A stretch of 64,000 nucleotides of DNA from Candidatus Sulfopaludibacter sp. SbA3 (lineage in GTDB: Bacteria; Acidobacteriota; Terriglobia; Bryobacterales; Bryobacteraceae). Positions 29,226-37,003 of this stretch are shown here, one piece after another (position 1 is the first letter of the stretch; every line of letters starts with the position of its first letter). The notes under the pieces were generated by a model. That model had not been told where the DNA came from and did no database searches. It saw only the letters and a list, made by a program, of their open reading frames with translations. The stretch is taken from assembly GCA_945890485.1 (NCBI GenBank), contig CAMDCN010000010.1, forward strand, positions 186,001-250,000, given 5' to 3'. A program made the position numbers and the translations under genes.

Positions 29226-29283
29226 GCTAAAAAATTAGCTTTACTTGTTTGCATGCCTGTGCTAAAAAATTAGCACAGGCATG
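29226..29283 (+). promoter_or_regulatory. Predicted BlaI operator: two GCTAAAAAATTAGC sites, one in a 14-bp-arm palindrome
   Basis: The 14-mer GCTAAAAAATTAGC occurs at 29226-29239 and again at 29261-29274. The second copy lies in a perfect inverted repeat with 14-base arms (29252-29265 and 29270-29283) and a 4-base centre. The start codon of the blaI-like gene is the last three bases of the right arm. BlaI/MecI repressors bind dyads upstream of their own operons, so self-repression is the natural reading. With the operator running into the start codon, the mRNA may be leaderless or very short-leadered. Confidence 0.65.
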
Positions 29284-29673
29284 TTGCATTCTCACCCCTC
29301 CTTAAGCCGCCGCGAACGTCAGATATTGGACGTTTTGTATCGTCTGGGTCAGGCCACCGCCCAACAGGTTCTTGCTGCACTGCCGGATTCGCCGAGCTAC
29401 TCGGCGGTTCGTACCCATCTCCGCATATTAGAGGAGAAAGGGCACATCCGGCATTCCGAGGACGGGCCGCGGTATCTGTTCCATCCCGCCGTCGAGCCGG
29501 AAACGGCGCGGCGCTCTGCGTTGACGCATCTCCTCAATACGTTTTTCGATGGATCGCCCGCCCGGGCGGCCGCCGCGTTGCTTGACGACGGGGCGGCGAA
29601 GCTATCCACCGAAGAACTCGACCGTCTCCAAGCCCTCATCAACAAAGCCCGCCAGGAAGGACCTTCCCAATGA
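29281..29673 (+). CDS. BlaI/MecI/CopY-family repressor
   Basis: This 130-residue protein has a winged helix over about residues 8-75: 'LSRRERQILDVLYRLGQATAQQVLAALPDSPSYSAVRTHLRILEEKGHIRHSEDGPRYLFHP', typical of the penicillinase-repressor family. A short dimerisation tail follows. These repressors are inactivated when the partner BlaR1 protease is triggered. Its stop overlaps the start of the BlaR1-like gene (ATGA), and a strong palindrome covers its own start codon. Confidence 0.92.
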   Translation: MLHSHPSLSRRERQILDVLYRLGQATAQQVLAALPDSPSYSAVRTHLRILEEKGHIRHSEDGPRYLFHPAVEPETARRSALTHLLNTFFDGSPARAAAALLDDGAAKLSTEELDRLQALINKARQEGPSQ

Positions 29674-31016
29674 AACTTCTCTATCTCTCCGCTTTGGCGG
29701 CGACCGCGCCTTTGGCTTTGGCCGCCCTACTGCATCTCCTGATTCAGCGAGCCGCGATTCGGCACGCGATCTGGACCGTGGCGCTGGCCGCCACCTTGAT
29801 CTTGCCGGTGTGGCTACGTTGGCGCCCAGCGGCTGTGCCAACGGTCGCGGCGCTGCCAACCGCCGTGGTGACGACTCCAGAGACGACGATCACCGTGCGT
29901 CCGGACGCCCCGATGGACTGGCTTCCGATGGCCTATGGTCTCGGTGTGGCGCTGGTCTTGCTACGTCAGGGGATGAGTCTGCTGACGTTGCGTCGGTTGC
30001 GCCGGAACGGGCGGCAGATCGCGGCGGGTGTCTTCGCCAGCGCCGAGGTGACGATCCCGCTGACGTACGGTTTCGCCCGGCCGGTAATTCTCGTGCCGGA
30101 AGGGCCGGTAAGTACCCGCGTTTTGGCGCATGAGCGGTGCCATGTTGAGCGGGGCGACCTTTGGGCGAGCGCCGTGGGAACTGTAGCGACTGCGGTCTAT
30201 TGGTTTCATCCGCTGGTTTGGTGGTCGGCGGCGCAGCAGCGGCGAGAGGCGGAATTTGCCGTGGACGACGCGATGGTGCTTGAAGGCAATGCTCCGGAGT
30301 ACGCACAAGAGTTGTTGTCCGTGGCGCGGAGGACGTCGACTTCCCATAGCGCGGCACTGGGAGCGGGAAGCGATCTGGAACCGCGGGTGCGGGCAATTCT
30401 CGATTCGTCGCGGGATCGCCGGCCGGCTCGTCGGCGGGTGTGGGTTTCGTTAGCGTTGCTGTTCGCGGCGCCGCTCCTGTTGGTGGCCCAAGCGCCGGTG
30501 CTGAGCGGCACCGTGTTCAATGCGGCTTATGCCGAGATCAAGCTGATGCAGGGAAGTGAGGAGCGAGCGCGGACCAGCGCCGGCGGCGATGGCGAATACT
30601 CGTTTCGCGGTTTGACGGCCGGGGAGTACAGCGTGGTCGTGAACGGGCGACGCCTGTTTGATGTAACGCTGGGCGATTCGCCGCAGGTGTTGGATGTGCA
30701 CTACCGGGAAGACGCCGCAGGGCCGGGGATCAAAGTGGGAGGAAACCTGATGAGCTCGAAGCTGCTGAAGAAAGTCCCGCCCGTGTATCCCCAGTCGATG
30801 AAGGCGCAGCGCATACAAGGCTCCGTACAGTTACAGGTGCAGGTCGATAAACTCGGCAACGTTGCTTCCGCCGACGTGATTGCGACGCCCCATGCCGACC
30901 TGACTGAATCCGCGCTCACCGCCGTAAGGCAGTGGGTGTATCAGCCGACATTGCTGAACGGAAATCCGGTGGAGGTGCGGACGGTGGTGCGGGTGAACTA
31001 CACGCTCATGCCGTAA
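29670..31016 (+). CDS. BlaR1-like M56 metallopeptidase with TonB C-terminal domain
   Basis: The 448-residue protein starts with membrane helices (about 5-50 and 90-110). The M56 zinc site is 'HERCH' at about 154-158 with the downstream acid in 'REAEFAVDDAMVL'. A further helix lies near 268-283, then a carboxypeptidase-regulatory-like segment ('ERARTSAGGDGEYSFRGLTAGEYSVVV'), and a TonB C-terminal domain to the end ('PPVYPQSMKAQRIQGSVQLQVQV', 'VRVNYTLMP'). The penicillin-binding sensor domain of classical BlaR1 is missing, so the inducing signal is unlikely to be a beta-lactam. The end overlaps holA by 11 bases, tail to tail. Confidence 0.88.
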   Translation: MKLLYLSALAATAPLALAALLHLLIQRAAIRHAIWTVALAATLILPVWLRWRPAAVPTVAALPTAVVTTPETTITVRPDAPMDWLPMAYGLGVALVLLRQGMSLLTLRRLRRNGRQIAAGVFASAEVTIPLTYGFARPVILVPEGPVSTRVLAHERCHVERGDLWASAVGTVATAVYWFHPLVWWSAAQQRREAEFAVDDAMVLEGNAPEYAQELLSVARRTSTSHSAALGAGSDLEPRVRAILDSSRDRRPARRRVWVSLALLFAAPLLLVAQAPVLSGTVFNAAYAEIKLMQGSEERARTSAGGDGEYSFRGLTAGEYSVVVNGRRLFDVTLGDSPQVLDVHYREDAAGPGIKVGGNLMSSKLLKKVPPVYPQSMKAQRIQGSVQLQVQVDKLGNVASADVIATPHADLTESALTAVRQWVYQPTLLNGNPVEVRTVVRVNYTLMP

Positions 31017-32052
31017 GGGAGAGGATCAACTGTTCCATGATGATCCGGTCATCCGGGCGGATGTCGCGAAGACCGCGATCCGCCCGGAACAGCCCCTGGA
31101 CGGCGGTCCGCATCTGGGGCAGCGTAAACGCCTGAGCCGTTTGCGCCACTTGTTCGGCGCGCGCCTTCCACATGGGGACGCCCTGGCGGGAGAAGTACTG
31201 CTGGATCTGAGCAGCCCCGGCGAGGCGCGCCTCCTTGGCCGTAATCGCCATCCGGAACTGCCCGGCGAGAAAGCTCAACGCAAGCGGGAGATACTCGCCT
31301 TCGCGGACGAGGGTATCGAGTACTTCGAGGGCAGCCCGACGGTCGCGGCGCCCCATCGCGGCAACGAGCGCAAAGATCGTTGATTCCCGGGCGTCGGGCA
31401 CCATCTTCTGGATCTGATCGACGCTGATGGGGCCGCCCTCCCCGGTGAGCAGGCCCAGCTTCTCAATTTCGATGGCAATGCGCGTCGAGTTGTTGCCGGT
31501 GGCTTCGACGAGAAGTTCCATGGCATCCGATGTGAGGCGGAGCCCAGCGTCGCGAGCGAGGAGTTGGGCGAGGGCTCTGGCCTCGAGAGGACTGGGGTGG
31601 GGGAACTCGACCTGACCGCCGAGGCAGCCGTAGTACTTTTGAACGCGTTCGATTTTGGCCTTGTCGTCGCCATCGAACTCAAAGCGGCCGCACTGCAGGA
31701 TGACGATGACGCCGGGCGGCGGATTCTTCAGATAGCGGGCAACGGGGGTCGCGCCGCCTTCAGTGTCCTTTCCGCGGGGCAGGGCGACTTCCGCCGAGGT
31801 GATCCATACGACGCGTTTTGTGGCGAACAAGGAGTAGGAGCAGGCATCGTCCATGGCGTCCGAGAGCGAGGTCTCGTCGAGGTCGAGCCGGGTGAGCCCT
31901 TGCTCCCGCTCTTCGCCCTCGGCCAGCCAATACTCGACCAGAGCGCGGCGACACTGGTCCCGGCGGTAGGCATCCGGGCCTATGAAGAGGTAGGCTGGCA
32001 GCAGGCGGCCGAGCTTGATCTGCGTGAGAAACTGATCCGGGGTCAGTGCCAT
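31006..32052 (-). CDS. holA: DNA polymerase III subunit delta
   Basis: The 348-residue protein has the HolA fold: 'LPAYLFIGPDAYRRDQCRRAL' at the N-terminus, 'ATKRVVWITSAEVAL', 'GVIVILQCGRFE', and the C-terminal collar ('AAMGRRDRRAALEVLDTLVREGEYLPLALSFLAGQFRMAI'). Delta opens the beta clamp in the clamp loader. It is last in an operon with psd, pssA, an Asd-like gene and lptE; lptE-holA adjacency is widely conserved. Confidence 0.9.
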   Translation of the reverse strand: MALTPDQFLTQIKLGRLLPAYLFIGPDAYRRDQCRRALVEYWLAEGEEREQGLTRLDLDETSLSDAMDDACSYSLFATKRVVWITSAEVALPRGKDTEGGATPVARYLKNPPPGVIVILQCGRFEFDGDDKAKIERVQKYYGCLGGQVEFPHPSPLEARALAQLLARDAGLRLTSDAMELLVEATGNNSTRIAIEIEKLGLLTGEGGPISVDQIQKMVPDARESTIFALVAAMGRRDRRAALEVLDTLVREGEYLPLALSFLAGQFRMAITAKEARLAGAAQIQQYFSRQGVPMWKARAEQVAQTAQAFTLPQMRTAVQGLFRADRGLRDIRPDDRIIMEQLILSLTA

Positions 32053-32067
32053 TTAGAATCCTGCCAT

Positions 32068-32577
32068 TTAGAACCCGGAAAGCACCGCACTGACGACCGA
32101 ACGGGCCACGTCGCGACTCAGGCGTTCAAGAGCGGTTTCGGACTCTTCAAAATATTGGGCCTGGTCAATGGAGATTTCATAGCGCTCACGAACCTCCATA
32201 TTGGGGCGGGTGAAGAGCAGCTTGCCGGAGGCGCGATCCGTCATGTTTAACTGCAGCATGACGGAGATCTGCACGCCGGCGGCGCGGCCGGTGACCTGGT
32301 CGACGACGGTGGGATAGGCGGTGTAGTTCAACACGGATCCGCTGAGGGTGGCGTCGGCATCATTGGGATCGGCAACGATCTGATACCGGGTACGGGTGAG
32401 GAACTCGCGACTGATGGCGCTGCCGAGGCGGTCGGAGATTTTGTAGCGGGTGGTGAGATTGCCGAACGTCGGAATCGCGATAGTCTTGACGGTCTTCGGC
32501 AGCAGGTCGGCTTTGCCCCCGACGTGGTAGCCACATCCGGCAAGTCCAAGTGCGCTGAGCAGGGCGCGCCGCTTCAC
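32068..32577 (-). CDS. lptE: LPS-assembly lipoprotein LptE
   Basis: This 169-residue lipoprotein has a lipobox 'LGLAGC' with the lipidated Cys at 15, followed directly by 'GYHVGGKADLLPKTVKTIAIPTFGNLTTRY', the typical LptE opening. LptE plugs the LptD barrel and helps place LPS on the cell surface, so this supports a diderm cell. The start overlaps the upstream stop as ATGA, and holA follows 15 bases after. Confidence 0.88.
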   Translation of the reverse strand: MKRRALLSALGLAGCGYHVGGKADLLPKTVKTIAIPTFGNLTTRYKISDRLGSAISREFLTRTRYQIVADPNDADATLSGSVLNYTAYPTVVDQVTGRAAGVQISVMLQLNMTDRASGKLLFTRPNMEVRERYEISIDQAQYFEESETALERLSRDVARSVVSAVLSGF

Positions 32578-33581
32578 AATAACTCCCGGACAACGTCCAC
32601 GGCGAGCTCGGCCGAAAGTTGGTGGTTATCGGCGGCGAGCCAGAACCAGCAGGCGCGGCTGTCATTGTGGTCCACCTCGACGGCACCGACCGCATAGCCG
32701 GACTGGCCGGCCATATTGACGTTGTTGGGCGGATCGAGGTCCTCGGTGCGAAGGTCCGCGCCCTCTTCCTTCAGGTGATCGAGCAAAGTGGCGAGCTTGA
32801 CGCTGGTCGCGAACTCGACCCACAACGAGATGGCGTAGCCATGGAACACCGGGGCCTGCACCAGGCGGAGCGAGGGCATCGGCACGGCGCCATCGATGGC
32901 GAGGAGCGAGGCCAGATCGCGCTCGATGCGCTTCTCACGCCCGGCCCAGCCGATGGTGGATTCTTCGCCGGGCCGGGCGATGAGATTGAAGGCCACCTGC
33001 TCGCCGAAGACATCCTTTGGAAGCGGCTTGAAGGTGAAGAGGCCGATGGCTTGCCGTTGCAGTTCGTTGATGGCCCGCAGACCGCTCATGCTGGCGGGTT
33101 CAAAAACAGTCGCGACGGCGCGGCGGACCGGTTGACCCTGGTGGAGTTGCGTAAGAAAGTGGGCGAGGAGGTACGAAGCGGGGTGGGGAATGGAGTGGAC
33201 GACCCCGGCCTCCGGTGGCTTCGTTTCGAAAAACGGGGCACGCACGCGGGACTCGGGCTGAGTGGCGAGTTCGCCGGTGAGATCGACGACGGCGGCGCGG
33301 CCCTGATGCTTTTGCACTAGGGTGAACGCAGCGCGCGCTTCTTCTGAGCCGCCACTGAGCACGATGACTTTGGCGGAGGCGATCTGGTCGCCGTCGAGCG
33401 CCTGGATCACTTCGGGTTCGTCGTCGTCGTCGCTGGCGGGCGCGGCGATGATCGCGCTAACCCCTTCGCCGGCCGCGGTTAGCGTCAGGTGGGCCTTCAG
33501 CTTCGCGTCTTCGAAACGAGCCTGGAAGTCCTTGCCGACCAGTGACTCGCCGCCGAGCAGGAGAACGATAGGCTTAACCAA
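32574..33581 (-). CDS. Degenerate aspartate-semialdehyde-dehydrogenase-like protein (Asd/ArgC dimerisation domain)
   Basis: The 335-residue frame starts at TTG 33581, which overlaps the pssA stop by 8 bases; a longer start would lie inside pssA. The fold follows ASADH: an N-terminal 'IVLLLGGESLVGKDF' instead of the GATGxVG dinucleotide loop, then 'AAVVDLTGEL', then 'SIPHPASYLL' where real ASADHs have 'NPNCST'. The catalytic Cys is thus Ala (about 135). 'VQAPVFHGYAISLWVEF' replaces 'RVPVxxGHSxxVxVE', losing the Arg and His. It is probably not an enzyme of that kind. Its place between pssA and lptE suggests an envelope role. Confidence 0.72.
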   Translation of the reverse strand: MVKPIVLLLGGESLVGKDFQARFEDAKLKAHLTLTAAGEGVSAIIAAPASDDDDEPEVIQALDGDQIASAKVIVLSGGSEEARAAFTLVQKHQGRAAVVDLTGELATQPESRVRAPFFETKPPEAGVVHSIPHPASYLLAHFLTQLHQGQPVRRAVATVFEPASMSGLRAINELQRQAIGLFTFKPLPKDVFGEQVAFNLIARPGEESTIGWAGREKRIERDLASLLAIDGAVPMPSLRLVQAPVFHGYAISLWVEFATSVKLATLLDHLKEEGADLRTEDLDPPNNVNMAGQSGYAVGAVEVDHNDSRACWFWLAADNHQLSAELAVDVVRELL

Positions 33582-34479
33582 TTTGGTGCTCCGGGGTGGG
33601 GCTGGCCGCGTGGGGTTTGCGCTGCAGCAGACCGCCGATGCGGACAACGATGCCGCTGCCGGTATAGGCGATGCCCATGGCAAGCAATACCTGTTGCGAG
33701 AAGTTGAAGATCAGGAAAATCATGGCGCCGAGCGTGATGACACTCCGGAAGGAGCGGGGGCTCATCAGGTTGAAGTCCTTAAAGCTCCGATAGCGCCATG
33801 TGCTGACCATGAGAAAAGAGAGCAGGCCGATGAGGGTCATCCAGGCCACCGCCGCCACCCAGTGGCGAAGCGGATAGGAGTTGGCGGCATAGACCACGGC
33901 GGCCAACATTCCGGCGGCGGCCGGGATGGGAAGTCCGACGAAGTACTTCCGATCCGGGCGGCCCGGGTTCTTGGGGACCGGGTTCACCTGCACGTTGAAG
34001 CGGGCGAGGCGCGAAGCTCCGCAAAGGAGGAAGACAAAGGTGAAGAAATAGCCGGCTCGTTCGAGGGGCACGCGCATATCGATATCCGGCAGCAGGGACC
34101 AATCGATGAAGAGAATGCCCCACGTGAAGGCGAGAACTCCGGGTGCGAGGCCGAAGGAGATGACATCGGCGAGCGAATCCATCTCGCGGCCAAAATCGCT
34201 GACGGTGTTGGTCATGCGGGCGATGCGGCCGTCGAGTCCGTCGACAAATACGGAGATGCCGATCATGATGGCGGCGAGTTCAAAGTGGTCACGGGCTGCT
34301 TCGGAGGCGCCCATGGCGGTATCGATAGCGCCGCGGAACGACTCCATAATGGCGAGGAAGCCGAGGAGCAGGTTGCCCGCGGTGAACATCGTAGGGAGCG
34401 CATACGCCGCCCGGCGCGGACGACGGTCCGGTGATTTCGGATCAATCAAACGCTCAGATAAATTCAACCGGGGCATCAT
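33574..34479 (-). CDS. pssA: CDP-diacylglycerol--serine O-phosphatidyltransferase
   Basis: The 301-residue integral membrane protein contains the CDP-alcohol phosphatidyltransferase motif DGxxAR(x8)GxxxDxxxD at 'DGRIARMTNTVSDFGREMDSLAD', preceded by 'FVDGLD'. Several membrane helices follow. It makes phosphatidylserine from CDP-diacylglycerol and serine, and the adjacent psd converts that to phosphatidylethanolamine. It overlaps psd by 4 bases upstream and the Asd-like gene by 8 downstream. Confidence 0.93.
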   Translation of the reverse strand: MMPRLNLSERLIDPKSPDRRPRRAAYALPTMFTAGNLLLGFLAIMESFRGAIDTAMGASEAARDHFELAAIMIGISVFVDGLDGRIARMTNTVSDFGREMDSLADVISFGLAPGVLAFTWGILFIDWSLLPDIDMRVPLERAGYFFTFVFLLCGASRLARFNVQVNPVPKNPGRPDRKYFVGLPIPAAAGMLAAVVYAANSYPLRHWVAAVAWMTLIGLLSFLMVSTWRYRSFKDFNLMSPRSFRSVITLGAMIFLIFNFSQQVLLAMGIAYTGSGIVVRIGGLLQRKPHAASPTPEHQIG

Positions 34480-35075
34480 TTCCTTCTCGCGATGATGGAC
34501 GACGCGGCAGAGACGCGCTCACCCACCTTTACTGTAAGCTCCCACTCGGGACCGAACCACACGTCCACGCGCGAGCCGAACTTGATGTAGCCCATTCGTT
34601 CGCCAGCGGAAAGCACGTCGCCTGGCTTTTTGTAGCAAATGATGCGGCGGGCGATGAGGCCGGCGATCTGGCTGAAGGAGACGCGGACGCCATCGGGCGC
34701 CTCGACAACCATGGTGTTCATCTCGTTGTCGGTGGACGCTTCGTCCTTGCTGGCCACGAGGAACTTGCCGGTTTGATACTTCACATCGACCACCTTGCCG
34801 GCGATCGGGGTGCGGTTGACGTGGACGTCGAAGACATTCAAGAAGATGCTGAGGCGAGTCTTGCCGTTAATCTGCTTGATCAGCGTGACCTTGCCATCGG
34901 CAGGGGAGACAGCGACGGGTCCCGTAGGCACCTCGCGTTCCGGGTCGCGGAAGAACCACAGGCAAAACATCGCCAGAATGACGAAGGGAATCGCCATCCA
35001 GGGGCGGGTAAGGTAGCCAGCCAACGCTCCGCCGGCGAGCAGACCGAGCGCATAGTAAATTCCGTCAATGACCAT
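34476..35075 (-). CDS. psd: Phosphatidylserine decarboxylase proenzyme (short, archaeal-type)
   Basis: The 199-residue protein starts at ATG 35075 ('MVIDGIYYALGLLAGG'), where a membrane helix begins. 'FFRDPERE' and 'VSPADGKV' are family motifs, 'SIFLNVFDVHVNRTPIAG' holds the active-site His, and 'GYIKFGSRVDVWF' is the self-cleavage site, where the Ser becomes the pyruvoyl group (FGSR in place of LGST). It heads the five-gene operon and faces the M28 peptidase gene 33 bases away. Confidence 0.92.
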   Translation of the reverse strand: MVIDGIYYALGLLAGGALAGYLTRPWMAIPFVILAMFCLWFFRDPEREVPTGPVAVSPADGKVTLIKQINGKTRLSIFLNVFDVHVNRTPIAGKVVDVKYQTGKFLVASKDEASTDNEMNTMVVEAPDGVRVSFSQIAGLIARRIICYKKPGDVLSAGERMGYIKFGSRVDVWFGPEWELTVKVGERVSAASSIIARRK

Positions 35076-35108
35076 AGTGTCTAATCTGCTATTTTCGCAG
35101 ATAACGCC

Positions 35109-36449
35109 ATGCGTCTCTATCTCCCACTTTTTCTTGCCTTGTCGCTGCACGCGCAAGCGCCGCTGAAATCACTGAATCCTAAAGTGGAAAAGATCGTTTC
35201 GGGGGTTTCCACGGAAAGGATCGCGGCCACCTTGCAGCGTCTGGAAGCATTCGGCACACGGAATATCTTCTCGTCCCAAGAGCATCCGACTCGCGGCGTG
35301 GGGGCGGCGTACCGGTGGATCGCCGAAGAGATGAAGAGCTATAGCCCTCGGCTGCAGGTATCTCTCGACGAGCACGAGTTGAAGAAAGCAGCGCGCGTGT
35401 TCCGCGATGTGAAGATCGTGAACGTGGTGGCCGTGCTTCCGGGAACGACGCAAAAGGACCGGCACATCATCATCAGCGGCCACTACGATTCGCTGCATAT
35501 CGTGCGGAAGAAAGTGGGGGAACTGGAGCAGATGGACCAGGAGGCAACGGTGGCGGCTGATGCGCCGGGCGTGTCCGACGACGGGTCCGGAACGGCGGCG
35601 GTGATGGAGTTGGCCCGGGTGATGAGCCAGTTCGAGTTTGAAAAAACCATCGTGTTCATCGCGTTTGCCGGAGAGGAGTATGGCTTGTTGGGGGCCAATC
35701 AGTACGCCAAGCGGGCCAAGGAACAGAAGATGGTAATTGATGCCGTTCTAAATAACGACATTATCGGCAATGATATGGCCGGCAATGGAAGGGCGGCGAA
35801 CTCGTCAGTGCGGCTGTTTTCGGAGGATCCGATTGATTCGCCTTCGCGCACGCTCGCCCGCTACGTGAAAGAGGTGGGTGAGCGGTATGTGCCGTCGATG
35901 ACAGTGAACACGGTGTTTCGCGCCGACCGGTTTGGCCGGGGTGGCGACCATACGCCGTTCGACCGGATCGGATATCCAGCGGTCCGGTTCACGACGCCCA
36001 GCGAGTTTTACGCCAATCAGCACACGGGTTCGGATACGTTCGCCAACGCGTCGCCCGCGTATGCGGCGCGGGTGACCCAGGTGAATGGCGCGGTGGCGGC
36101 GGCCCTGGCGTGGGCGCCACCGGCCCCGGATGTGATGACGAAGACCCGGTCCGTGACGAGTGGAGAAGAGATTGAGGGGCCGAACCTCAGCCGCGGCAAG
36201 AGCGGCTACGACGCTTTTCTGAAATGGAAAGAGGTGGGCGACGTCACCGACCTGGCGGGCTTCTCGATTGTACGGCGCGATTCGACGGCGCCCTACTGGG
36301 AGAAGGAGCAGTTCATTGGCATCGGCAAGGAGTTCCGGTTGGTGGATGTGTCGGTGGACGATATCGTGCTGGGAGTGAAGGCGGTGGACCGGGAAGGGAA
36401 CGAGAGCCCGGTTTCGGTTTACCGGATTGTGCCGCGCAAGTTACCCTAG
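35109..36449 (+). CDS. Secreted M28-family metallopeptidase
   Basis: The 446-residue protein has a signal peptide (about 1-16). It carries the two-zinc aminopeptidase motifs: 'HIIISGHYDSLH' (His about 125, Asp 127), 'GVSDDGSGTAAVMELAR' (Asp about 157), 'FAGEEYGLLGA' (Glu about 189-190), and later 'NQHTGSDT' with the last zinc His. A C-terminal fibronectin-III-like strand set begins near 350 ('LAGFSIVRRDSTAPYWE', 'VKAVDREGNESPVSVYRIV'). It would trim peptides in the periplasm or outside the cell. Confidence 0.9.
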   Translation: MRLYLPLFLALSLHAQAPLKSLNPKVEKIVSGVSTERIAATLQRLEAFGTRNIFSSQEHPTRGVGAAYRWIAEEMKSYSPRLQVSLDEHELKKAARVFRDVKIVNVVAVLPGTTQKDRHIIISGHYDSLHIVRKKVGELEQMDQEATVAADAPGVSDDGSGTAAVMELARVMSQFEFEKTIVFIAFAGEEYGLLGANQYAKRAKEQKMVIDAVLNNDIIGNDMAGNGRAANSSVRLFSEDPIDSPSRTLARYVKEVGERYVPSMTVNTVFRADRFGRGGDHTPFDRIGYPAVRFTTPSEFYANQHTGSDTFANASPAYAARVTQVNGAVAAALAWAPPAPDVMTKTRSVTSGEEIEGPNLSRGKSGYDAFLKWKEVGDVTDLAGFSIVRRDSTAPYWEKEQFIGIGKEFRLVDVSVDDIVLGVKAVDREGNESPVSVYRIVPRKLP

Positions 36450-36456
36450 GCGTATC

Positions 36457-36999
36457 ATGCTTTCTCGCCGGGATTTCGCGACGGTAGCGGCGGCGCTGTG
36501 GGCGGAGGCGGTGGCCTCGGCGCAGCAGCATCACCATGAGTTGGCCCCGCAGGTGGCGGCGGCTACGCCCGCTTTCTTTACGGTGAAAGAGCGGGAGATC
36601 CTATACCGGCTGACGGACTTGATCGTGCCGGCCGATGAGCGCAGCGGCGGAGCGGTGGCGGCCAACGTGTCGCAGTACATCGAGACCGTCGTGTTCCACG
36701 CTCAGAAACCATTGCAGACCGCTTGGCGGACCGGCTTGCGTCCATACGTTGGCGCGGCCGATCCGCTGGCGCTCTTGACGGCTGCGTCAAAAAATGAGTT
36801 CCGGCCGCGGACGTCGGCGGAACGGTTCTTCGTGATGCTGAAAGACGCGTGTGTCGATGGGTTTTATACTTCGCGGGAGGGGATCGTGAAGGAGCTTGGA
36901 TACAAGGGGTACACGTTCCTGCGGGAGTTCCCCGGCGCCGAGCCAGCGGACCTGCAGGCCCCAGCGGGCTACCAACCGCTGCTGCGGCAGAGGAGCTAG
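36457..36999 (+). CDS. Gluconate 2-dehydrogenase subunit 3 family protein
   Basis: The 180-residue protein starts at ATG 36457 with 'LSRRDFATVAAALWAEAVASAQ', a Tat signal. The mature part has 'LTDLIVPADERSGGAVAANVSQYIETVV' and 'DACVDGFYTSREGIVKELGYKGYTFLREFPGA', typical of the small subunit of membrane-bound gluconate/sorbitol dehydrogenases. This subunit carries the folded flavoprotein partner across the membrane on its Tat signal. The flavoprotein gene follows after four bases. Confidence 0.9.
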   Translation: MLSRRDFATVAAALWAEAVASAQQHHHELAPQVAAATPAFFTVKEREILYRLTDLIVPADERSGGAVAANVSQYIETVVFHAQKPLQTAWRTGLRPYVGAADPLALLTAASKNEFRPRTSAERFFVMLKDACVDGFYTSREGIVKELGYKGYTFLREFPGAEPADLQAPAGYQPLLRQRS

Positions 37000-37003
37000 G
37001 ACG

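Noticed and set aside
29252-29283. Rho-independent terminator for rpsT
   Set aside because: The palindrome has no following T-run and includes the blaI start codon; its 14-mer core is repeated upstream, which fits an operator better.
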